From a virus: 26,113 nt of DNA. The stretch covers positions 1-26,113 of the IMG/VR virus record IMGVR_UViG_3300006924_000141; one strand, 5' to 3'. The stretch's first letter is position 1. Each line of letters begins with the position of its first letter. Below the pieces are notes generated by a model. It was not told where the DNA came from, made no database searches, and was given only the letters and a program-made list of their open reading frames with translations. Positions 20,877 to 26,113 of this stretch are shown here, piece after piece. The position numbers and the translations under genes were made by a program.

Positions 20877-21470
20877 ATGGACGAAGAGACAGTAACAGTT
20901 GAGACTACACCAGAGGAGCTAGCAAAGCTTCTGCAGCCAGAAGAAGAGGAGCTAACCCCTATCCTTCTTCTTGGCGAAATTAACGATGATAGCACCACTG
21001 GCGTGCTTTCTTCTTTGATTATCAATCGAGGTATCGCAGCGAAGTCGGAAAAGGAATTGGAGTTGGAATTCTTTATCAACTCTGAGGGTGGCTCTGCTTA
21101 TGAGATGTTTGCAATTGTTGATACTATGAAGTATGCTCAAGAAGTCTTTCCTATCAAGACTGTTGGTCTAGGAAAGATTATGTCTGCTGGCGTTCTCCTG
21201 TTAGCAGCCGGAACGCCGGGGCGCCGATTCATTGGTCGGTCTTCCCGTGTTATGGTTCACAACGTTCTCTCTGGACAGCAGGGATCCCTAGCCACACTCC
21301 AGAATGAATTCAACGAAGTGAAGAAGATTCAGGAGATGTACATTGAGAAGTTGGCAGAGTTCTCCAATCTTAACGTAAAGCAGATCAAGAGAATCTTAGC
21401 CAAGAACCAGAACATTTATATCTCAGCTGAAAAGGCTATTGAGTACGGGATTGCAGATCACATTCTGTGA
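20877..21470 (+). CDS. ClpP-like serine protease with altered catalytic Asp
   Basis: A 197-aa protein of the ClpP/crotonase fold. AGGGAG precedes the ATG. The N-terminal 30 residues are acidic (VETTPEELAKLLQPEEEE). EFFINSEGGSAYEMFAIVDT corresponds to the first part of the barrel. The catalytic Ser is S103 in KIMSAGVLL (ClpP: AASMGAFLL) and the His is H128 in VMVHN (MIHQ). The third residue, Asp in the D-R-F-L-S of E. coli ClpP, aligns with N179 in NQNIYISAEKAIEYGIADH. Phage proteases of this type cleave prohead proteins; the acidic scaffold-like gene upstream makes that plausible. A true ClpP partner role with host ClpX is also possible. Confidence 0.8.
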   Translation: MDEETVTVETTPEELAKLLQPEEEELTPILLLGEINDDSTTGVLSSLIINRGIAAKSEKELELEFFINSEGGSAYEMFAIVDTMKYAQEVFPIKTVGLGKIMSAGVLLLAAGTPGRRFIGRSSRVMVHNVLSGQQGSLATLQNEFNEVKKIQEMYIEKLAEFSNLNVKQIKRILAKNQNIYISAEKAIEYGIADHIL

Positions 21471-21471
21471 G

Positions 21472-21480
21472 ACTATTTAT
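21472..21480 (+). promoter_or_regulatory. ACTATTTAT motif, candidate phage-specific promoter element (copy 3)
   Basis: GACTATTTATATT begins one base after the ClpP-like stop and ends 16 bases before ATG 21497. The gap is only 26 bases and includes the ribosome binding site, so a promoter here would leave a very short leader. Confidence 0.45.
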
Positions 21481-21496
21481 ATTGAGGTGATTTACT

Positions 21497-22957
21497 ATGA
21501 GTGATTTTGATTGGGGCAAGGCCATTGACCAGAAGTTCAATGCAAGCCGTAACAATTTGATCGAGACCCTAGGTCGTATTATTGATAACGTTCTCCTAGA
21601 AAGAGCAGACAATGTGCCCGGTGGCGAGTCTCCTTTCAATGATGAGGACTTTTCTATCCCTCTTCCAAAGCTTCGCATCTCTGAGGCTTGGGGCAAGATG
21701 GGAACCGAAGACCGTGCAATTATTGAGAACTACTCAAAGAACATTCCCGGTGGAACCTTTGAGCAGAAGATTGAATCACTAAATGCAATTCTTACTGAAG
21801 GTGTTGCAAGTGGGAATATCTCCCAGATTATTTCTACTATGGTTATCTGCGAGATCCTTTCTTCTATTCTCCGTGACTTCACAGAGTCAGCAGGTGGGTT
21901 TATCTTCGAGGGCTTCTTGGCAGGTCTCTTTGGCGGCAAGTCAATCCAGATTTACACCCCGGAAGACATTGAAGGAATGGACGCATCAGGCAAGCCTATT
22001 ACAGATGTTATCTTGGGCGACAAGCACTATTCTTTGAAGCTTCTTGGGCCAACTACTGGTGTCAAGGGATCCTTCCAGAATATGGTTAACCACTTTAAGG
22101 CTGTCGACCACATTGTATATCTTGATGCTCGTCGTATCAATAAGGATCAGGGCCTAGAGTTCCTAGAGTTCGAAATCACATTGGAGAACTTTGTCGACGT
22201 ATTTGTTACCCCCGTGCTTAAGCAGGTTACTGCTGGTACTGAGAAGGGCAAGCTAATTCGCGACATCGAGAAGGCAACCGACTTCCAGAGCGCACTTAAG
22301 CAATTGGTTGACGCTGGCAAACCAATTAAGACTATCGCATTTGACAAGGTTCCTCGCGAGCTTGGTCTTTCAATTAAGCGCCTCGACTACTCCCCAGCGA
22401 TTGAGGAGAAGCGTATCTCAGGCGCAGCTATGGACGAGGCTATTACAGCGATCCTAGAAGCAGACCCAGAGGTGCTACAACAGTACGCTCCATACGGTAT
22501 CGCATATGCAGATACTAAGTTTGAGGGCACCAAGGCCGAGAAGCTTTTCGGTTCTTACGGTAATGTTGAAAAGTATGCACGTCTTATGGACTCTGGCGAC
22601 AAGCAGGCTGCTCTAGAACATCTTTCTACTTTGCCCGGATTCACCGAGCAGCAGCAGTTTGAGTTCACCAGACAGCAGGCGGACAACATTGCAGGCGCAC
22701 GCTCTGTAGGTACACTTATGATTGGCGACAGCTATATGAAGGCAGCTTGGTCTAGCTATGCTGATTCACTTTCAAGAACTATCGGCCCAGTCTATCAGGA
22801 GCTAAAGCAGTTCACTGATGACCTTAGCCGTTACGTCCTAGGTGCTGGTGAAGGTAATGAGACAGACCGTAAGCAGTATGCTATGGATGCCGTCAATGAC
22901 GCAAAGCGTCTATCAGCGGCAACAGAGAACGCTGTTAAACAGATGGAAGAAAAATAA
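21497..22957 (+). CDS. Conserved large phage protein, possible PD-(D/E)XK-like segment
   Basis: A 486-aa product with GAGGTGA upstream. I do not know its function. Residues about 138-195 read FIFEGFLAGLFGG, then ITDVILGDKHYSLKLLGP and VKGSFQNMVNHF. An E...D-V-x7-(S)-L-K pattern like this is what PD-(D/E)XK nucleases show (acidic helix residue, Asp, then S-x-K after a strand). I recall similar FExFLAxLxGG segments in marine phage proteins. The rest is helical, with a long C-terminal part (EQQQFEFTRQQADNIAGARS; FTDDLSRYVLGAGEG). It could be a structural protein instead; the position between the ClpP-like gene and groEL allows both. Confidence 0.6.
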   Translation: MSDFDWGKAIDQKFNASRNNLIETLGRIIDNVLLERADNVPGGESPFNDEDFSIPLPKLRISEAWGKMGTEDRAIIENYSKNIPGGTFEQKIESLNAILTEGVASGNISQIISTMVICEILSSILRDFTESAGGFIFEGFLAGLFGGKSIQIYTPEDIEGMDASGKPITDVILGDKHYSLKLLGPTTGVKGSFQNMVNHFKAVDHIVYLDARRINKDQGLEFLEFEITLENFVDVFVTPVLKQVTAGTEKGKLIRDIEKATDFQSALKQLVDAGKPIKTIAFDKVPRELGLSIKRLDYSPAIEEKRISGAAMDEAITAILEADPEVLQQYAPYGIAYADTKFEGTKAEKLFGSYGNVEKYARLMDSGDKQAALEHLSTLPGFTEQQQFEFTRQQADNIAGARSVGTLMIGDSYMKAAWSSYADSLSRTIGPVYQELKQFTDDLSRYVLGAGEGNETDRKQYAMDAVNDAKRLSAATENAVKQMEEK

Positions 22958-22961
22958 AATA

Positions 22962-22990
22962 TTGACTCCTTGACTCTCTTGCATTATAAT
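22962..22990 (+). promoter_or_regulatory. Consensus sigma70-type promoter upstream of the groEL leader
   Basis: TTGACT (22962-22967), exactly 17 bases, TATAAT (22985-22990). A second TTGACT at 22970 is too close to act as the -35. The expected start is near 22997, about 20 bases before a terminator-like hairpin. Confidence 0.85.
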
Positions 22991-23016
22991 GAATAATGTA
23001 AGGGAGGCCATCGAAG

Positions 23017-23056
23017 ACCTCTCTGGAGATTATCTCCCGAGAGGTTTTTCTTTTTT
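23017..23056 (+). terminator. Leader hairpin with U-run between the promoter and groEL; attenuator or terminator
   Basis: ACCTCTC (23017-23023) pairs with GAGAGGT (23039-23045). After one mismatch, GGAGA (23025-23029) pairs with TCTCC (23033-23037) around loop TTA. TTTTTCTTTTTT follows. This is a strong intrinsic terminator lying downstream of the promoter, so transcripts must pass it to reach groEL. Upstream GAGG (23004-23007) could pair with CCTC (23018-23021) and compete with the stem, which is the layout of an attenuator. Confidence 0.8.
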
Positions 23057-23098
23057 AACCTCCAAGTCTAAAAACAACAATAACTTCAAGGAGTTGAA

Positions 23099-24682
23099 AT
23101 GACTAACAAGATGGTATACGCACACGACGATGAACTACAGGCCAAGATCGTTTCTGGCGTCAATCATTTGGCAGACTACGTAGCATCTACACTTGGGCCT
23201 CGTGGTCGCAATGTTATTATTCACCGTGACGGGAAAGATCCTATTATTACCAAGGACGGCGTTACAGTAAGTGAGCACGTTCACTTGATCGATCCTTTCG
23301 AGAACGCAGCAGTACACGTAATCAAGCAAGCTAGCCGCAAGTCTAACTCAGAGGCTGGCGATGGCACCACAACTGCTACCGTTCTTTCCCGTGCAATCCT
23401 TGTCGAGGCTTTCCGGCACATCACTGCAGGCGCGAGCCCAATCGAGATCAAGCGCGGTATTGAAGTTGCAGTCACTGATATTGTGGCAGCACTCAAAGAC
23501 ATTGCAGAGCCAATCTCCTCAGAAGAGAGCATTGAGCACATTGCAAGCATTTCAGCTAACAATGATCGCACTATCGGTCGCCTTGTTGCAAAGGCAGTCC
23601 TAGCAGCCGGTAAGGACGGCAGCCTTATTATTGAAGAGGCTCGCTCAGTCGACACTACCCTTGACCTTATCGAGGGCTTCCGATTCGATTCTGGCTATGC
23701 AGCATCAGCATTTATCAACGATGAGCGTCGAGGCGCTGTTGTTTATGAGAAGCCATTTATTCTTGTAATCGACGATAAGATCACCGAGGTACAGCAGATC
23801 CTTCCAGTCCTAGAGCCAGTAGCACGCGAGGGCCGACCTTTGGTTATTGTTGCGTCTGAGCTAGAAGGACAAGCACTCGCAGCACTTATTATGAACACAA
23901 TGCGTGGTTCTATGAAGGTTGCGGCTGTCAAGGCTCCACGCTATGGCCACGAGCGCCGCAGTATTATGCAGGACCTTTGTGTCGCAACAGGCGCGAAGTT
24001 CTTTTCTAAGGCCAACCAAGAGGGCCTAGACAAGTTCCAGCTTGTTGACCTCGGTCAGGCTGACAAGGTAGAGATTCTAAAGAACGGAACTACTTTCATC
24101 GGTGGCCACGGCGACTGGGCTCTAACCGAGCGTCGCATTGACTCACTCAAGGTTGAGCTTGAGCAGACTGATAACCTTAAGGAATGTGAAACAATTCAGG
24201 AGCGTATCACACGACTTGCATCTGGCGTTTCAGTAATTAAGGTAGGCGCGCCTACAGAAGTAGAAATGATTGAAAAGAAGCATCGCATTGAAGACGCTGT
24301 AGAGGCCGTAAAGGCCGCTATGGACGAGGGCATTGTTCCGGGTGGTGGTACCCCTCTTCTTCGTGCAACTAACCTCCTAGAGGCCCGTGAGCTCCCACAG
24401 GACCAAGCTCTGGGCTACAGCGCCGTACTCAAGGCTTGTGCTGCTCCAATTCGCCAGATGGCAAACAACGCTGGCACTTCACCAGATATTGTTTTGAAGA
24501 CAGTGCAAGATCTTCTAGTAGAGAACGGCTGGGGTTGGAACTTCGCTACAGCAGAACCGGGAGACCTTCTAGAGCTTGGTGTTGTTGATCCTGTCAAGGT
24601 TACACGTTGCGCCCTACAGAACGCAGCATCAGCAGCAGGAACTCTTATCACAACTGGCCACGCCATTATGGAGGTCAAGTGA
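23099..24682 (+). CDS. groEL: GroEL-type chaperonin
   Basis: A 527-aa class I chaperonin (E. coli 548); CAAGGAG precedes the ATG. It folds proteins in an ATP-driven double ring together with a GroES cap. The equatorial domain has TLGPRGRNVII, GDGTTTATVL (87-96) and the closing GIVPGGGTPLL. The hydrolysis Asp is D399 in IEDAVEAVKAAMDEG. The apical region includes YAASAFINDERRGAVVYEKP and MKVAAVKAPRYGHERRSIMQ. The protein ends ITTGHAIMEVK and lacks the Gly-Gly-Met tail of bacterial GroEL. It is complete and the active residues are intact. A GroES-like gene is at 1658. Phage chaperonins are known for a few large phages and are thought to serve capsid proteins. Confidence 0.97.
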   Translation: MTNKMVYAHDDELQAKIVSGVNHLADYVASTLGPRGRNVIIHRDGKDPIITKDGVTVSEHVHLIDPFENAAVHVIKQASRKSNSEAGDGTTTATVLSRAILVEAFRHITAGASPIEIKRGIEVAVTDIVAALKDIAEPISSEESIEHIASISANNDRTIGRLVAKAVLAAGKDGSLIIEEARSVDTTLDLIEGFRFDSGYAASAFINDERRGAVVYEKPFILVIDDKITEVQQILPVLEPVAREGRPLVIVASELEGQALAALIMNTMRGSMKVAAVKAPRYGHERRSIMQDLCVATGAKFFSKANQEGLDKFQLVDLGQADKVEILKNGTTFIGGHGDWALTERRIDSLKVELEQTDNLKECETIQERITRLASGVSVIKVGAPTEVEMIEKKHRIEDAVEAVKAAMDEGIVPGGGTPLLRATNLLEARELPQDQALGYSAVLKACAAPIRQMANNAGTSPDIVLKTVQDLLVENGWGWNFATAEPGDLLELGVVDPVKVTRCALQNAASAAGTLITTGHAIMEVK

Positions 24683-24966
24683 GTCGTTTCGAAATTAAGT
24701 TCTCTGTAGACGAGGACAACCTATTCACAGAGATCTTGAACATCTGTGATTCACGCTGGGCTACAGGCGAAGAAAGCATTCAAGAGTTGCAGAGTCTTAT
24801 CGGAACTTCTCTTGAAGCAGAGCATCCAGCCGAAGCTCTTCAACATCTACATAATCTTCGTGCAACTTTGTTCGACCTCGATGCCCTTTGTGAAGATGTT
24901 GCCGGCATTTTGACCGGCTACGTAGAGCACAAGGAGAATCGGGGGGTGCCAGATGGAGAAGGGTGA
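24679..24966 (+). CDS. Hypothetical protein overlapping groEL
   Basis: A 95-aa product. I chose GTG 24679 because GGAGG (24670-24674) lies just upstream, although only four bases away; the frame goes back to 24607 inside groEL. It begins (M)SRFEIKFSVDEDNLFTEI and continues helical and acidic (LHNLRATLFDLDALCEDVAG). The start (one strand, then D-E-x-x-L helix) is simple. No family is recognised. It is translationally coupled to groEL. Confidence 0.55.
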   Translation: MSRFEIKFSVDEDNLFTEILNICDSRWATGEESIQELQSLIGTSLEAEHPAEALQHLHNLRATLFDLDALCEDVAGILTGYVEHKENRGVPDGEG

Positions 24967-25183
24967 TCTAGTTTACATTCCTTCAAATACGCCTCTACGT
25001 CAGTATGACGACTCTGGTGTATTTATTACCAAGGAGATCCAGCTAGACAAGCCAACTGTCGGTATCTTCAAGCGAAGAAATAACGAACACTTCTTACCAG
25101 AACAATCAGAGATCTGGCTTGGAGAGACAGGTGGCCAATACTGGTGGGTATCTGAGCAGAATATTTATAAGCAGAACGCATAG
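24953..25183 (+). CDS. Small SH3/KOW-like protein
   Basis: A 76-aa product from ATG 24953, with GGGGGGTG about five bases upstream. MEKGDLVYIPSNTPLRQYDD, TVGIFKRRNNEH and GQYWWVSEQNIYK follow the small beta-barrel plan (GD-x-V ... G-(I/V) ... W). It resembles the MKVGD proteins at 10391, 10818 and 11284 in plan, but its sequence differs more. The function is unknown. Confidence 0.65.
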   Translation: MEKGDLVYIPSNTPLRQYDDSGVFITKEIQLDKPTVGIFKRRNNEHFLPEQSEIWLGETGGQYWWVSEQNIYKQNA

Positions 25184-25191
25184 GAGATAAA

Positions 25192-25476
25192 ATGTTTGAT
25201 CGTAATATGGCTAAGTTTGTAGAGGTTTGTGAAGGCGGATATGACCGTGAAGAGAAGTCACTTCGTGAAGTCCTAATCAACCCCAACTATGTTGCAGCAG
25301 TTGTTCCTTGTACACACACCGAGACACAACTTCAAGAAGGCCGCCTTCCAGAAGGACTAAACCCAGCACAGAAGTTCAGTAGAATCATTCTTGCCGATGG
25401 CCGCACCCAGCACGTAGTTGTTGGCGACGTTGCAGCTGTAGAGCTCCGGTTGCGCCTGCGGTTGTTGCGAGGGTGA
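25192..25476 (+). CDS. Conserved small phage protein, FlbD-like layout
   Basis: A 94-aa product; TAGGAG (25181-25186) precedes ATG 25192. It reads MAKFVEVCEGG, then LREVLINPNYVAAVVP and SRIILADGRTQHVVVGDVAA. The order (strand, I-N-P-x-x-V-x-x-V, strand, D-G-R, strand with V..D/E) is that of FlbD-like small beta proteins, which many phages carry with unknown role. The C-terminus (VELRLRLRLLRG) is unusual and Leu/Arg repetitive. Probably a cofactor or ligand-binding fold; not certain. Confidence 0.65.
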   Translation: MFDRNMAKFVEVCEGGYDREEKSLREVLINPNYVAAVVPCTHTETQLQEGRLPEGLNPAQKFSRIILADGRTQHVVVGDVAAVELRLRLRLLRG

Positions 25477-25477
25477 T

Positions 25478-25621
25478 ATGGACGAGGAACTAATGTTCGA
25501 AACCTTCTTGACTATGAAGGACAGAGAACTAGATGAACTTTTTGAAATTATTGCAGAATCATTTGACAATCCAGAGGATGTTCTGCTATTCTTGATGTCA
25601 GTAAGAATGGGAGTTGCGTGA
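25478..25621 (+). CDS. Short hypothetical protein (47 aa)
   Basis: ATG 25478 follows GAGGGTGAT with the previous stop inside it; the frame ends TGA at 25619-25621, overlapping the next ATG. The product MDEELMFETFLTMKDREL then continues acidic and helical to FLMSVRMGVA. A good ribosome binding site and tight coupling on both sides support a real gene. The function is unknown. Confidence 0.6.
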   Translation: MDEELMFETFLTMKDRELDELFEIIAESFDNPEDVLLFLMSVRMGVA

Positions 25622-25968
25622 TGGAACAGAGAATTACTAACAAGCCTTGGGGACACGAAGTCCTGTGGGCACATACTAAAGACTATGTAGGAAAGATCCT
25701 ATTCATTAAAGATGGTTGCCGCCTTTCTCGTCAATACCACGAGCGCAAGGAAGAGACCATTATTGTTCTTGAGGGAACACTTCGACTTGAGGTAGGCCCT
25801 GCAGGCGCTGGAGTAATCCACCTAGAGCCCGGACAGTCTTTTCATATCGAGCCTTTGATGACACATCGCTTCTGTGCGGACAACGGAGACGTCCGGCTTG
25901 CAGAGGTCTCTACGCCAGAACTAGAAGATGTTGTAAGATTGGAAGACGATTGGGGCAGATCCTCATAG
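25621..25968 (+). CDS. Cupin protein, phosphomannose isomerase-like
   Basis: A 115-aa single-domain cupin from ATG 25621; a GTG at 25618 is also in frame. NKPWGHEVLWAHT, GKILFIKDGCRLSRQYHERK and EETIIVLEGTLRLEV form the first cupin motif (G(X)5HXH(X)3,4E(X)6G-like: QYHERKEETIIVLEG). PGQSFHIEPLMTHRFCA is the second (PxG...H). The residues that bind the metal (His, Glu, His) are present. This is the C-terminal, isomerase-like half of ManC/type II phosphomannose isomerases. It could act on sugar phosphates for glycosylation or be a small binding protein. Phages with sugar-modifying genes often carry such cupins. Confidence 0.8.
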   Translation: MEQRITNKPWGHEVLWAHTKDYVGKILFIKDGCRLSRQYHERKEETIIVLEGTLRLEVGPAGAGVIHLEPGQSFHIEPLMTHRFCADNGDVRLAEVSTPELEDVVRLEDDWGRSS

Positions 25969-25973
25969 AGCAA

Positions 25974-25982
25974 ACTATTTAT
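25974..25982 (+). promoter_or_regulatory. ACTATTTAT motif, candidate phage-specific promoter element (copy 4)
   Basis: CAAACTATTTATACTGTA begins just after the cupin stop and ends 21 bases before ATG 26004. AGGAG follows at 25990. The neighbouring bases (CAAACTATTTAT) match copy 1 best. Confidence 0.45.
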
Positions 25983-26003
25983 ACTGTATAGGAGATTTTC
26001 ATT

Positions 26004-26113
26004 ATGACTCGGAACCTCAGTGACGCAAAGTGGCGTCGTTTTGTTATTGCAGAATCAATCCGCAGCCTTATCACAGAGGGCCTAGGTGACATCGGCTTGG
26101 CAGACCAAGAGCA
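26004..26113 (+). CDS. Start of an unidentified gene (runs off the window)
   Basis: Only 36 codons are visible, from ATG 26004 (AGGAG at 25990-25994): MTRNLSDAKWRRFVIAESIR, then SLITEGLGDIGLADQE. The N-terminal pattern (a basic first helix, then an E-S/E-G helix end) recalls the starts of the proteins at 20169 and 9071. This may be a structural gene, but too little is present to classify it. Confidence 0.6.
   Translation, partial: MTRNLSDAKWRRFVIAESIRSLITEGLGDIGLADQE

Noticed and set aside
20264-21079. Long 271-codon open frame on the minus strand, Ser/Ala-rich
   Set aside because: It mirrors the GAN/GCN-repeat coding of the acidic gene and runs across its terminator; no ribosome binding site or promoter serves it.
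21471-25988. T4-type late promoters TATAAATAG on the minus strand
   Set aside because: They would read away from the genes and no minus-strand gene lies there; kept only as a note on the ACTATTTAT motif.

Overview
The window looks like part of a large tailed-phage (Caudoviricetes) genome. All 51 genes I can support are on the + strand and tightly packed, often with ATGA or TAATG start/stop overlaps. The recognisable genes make DNA precursors, replicate and repair DNA, fold proteins and possibly build particles; no ribosomal, tRNA or central-metabolism genes are present. Several families (NrdJ, the K-H-R form of ThyX, UvsE, the conserved small proteins) recall large marine or cyanophage-type myoviruses, but the host cannot be read from the sequence.

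Layout. (1) 1-1930: 3' end of a B12-dependent ribonucleotide reductase, a free-standing HNH endonuclease, a small membrane protein and a GroES-like co-chaperonin. (2) 1936-7441: a Rossmann-like protein, a nucleotidyltransferase-like protein, a zinc-ribbon protein and a bacterial-type DNA polymerase III alpha subunit with a PHP domain that appears intact. (3) 7444-10394: a promoter, two unknown proteins, a HAD phosphatase, a DUF3310 protein, a conserved phage protein and ThyX. (4) 10391-15499: about eighteen small, mostly unrecognised genes. The first part is built on a repeated 16-bp junction that encodes the C-terminal (L/M)ESEE or LESEK of one gene and the ribosome binding site and start of the next. 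The block is split by a 228-base gap holding a consensus promoter and a potentially highly structured RNA. (5) 15501-20100: an adenine/cytosine-N4 DNA methyltransferase, UvsE, an unknown protein, dUTPase, a zinc protein, glutaredoxin, a 51-aa basic protein, a CBS-less IMP dehydrogenase/GMP reductase relative and a small conserved protein. (6) 20101-26113: a very acidic scaffold-like protein, a ClpP-like protease lacking the usual catalytic Asp, a 486-aa protein with a possible nuclease-like motif, GroEL behind a promoter-hairpin leader, small proteins, a cupin, and the start of another gene.

How the genes work together. NrdJ, glutaredoxin, ThyX, dUTPase and the IMPDH-like enzyme would raise and cleanse the dNTP pool for the phage PolIII alpha. 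UvsE and the methyltransferase would repair or mark the DNA. GroES and GroEL (21 kb apart) and ClpP suggest phage-controlled folding and processing of particle proteins; that last role is inference.

Regulation. I see a set of TTGAC(T/A)-N17-TAtaaT promoters, several with an extended -10 TGG. A different A/T-rich motif, ACTATTTAT, lies 16-34 bases ahead of four genes and may be a late-type promoter. At two hairpins the promoter elements overlap the hairpin itself. The most novel-looking element is the structured RNA candidate at about 12107-12303.
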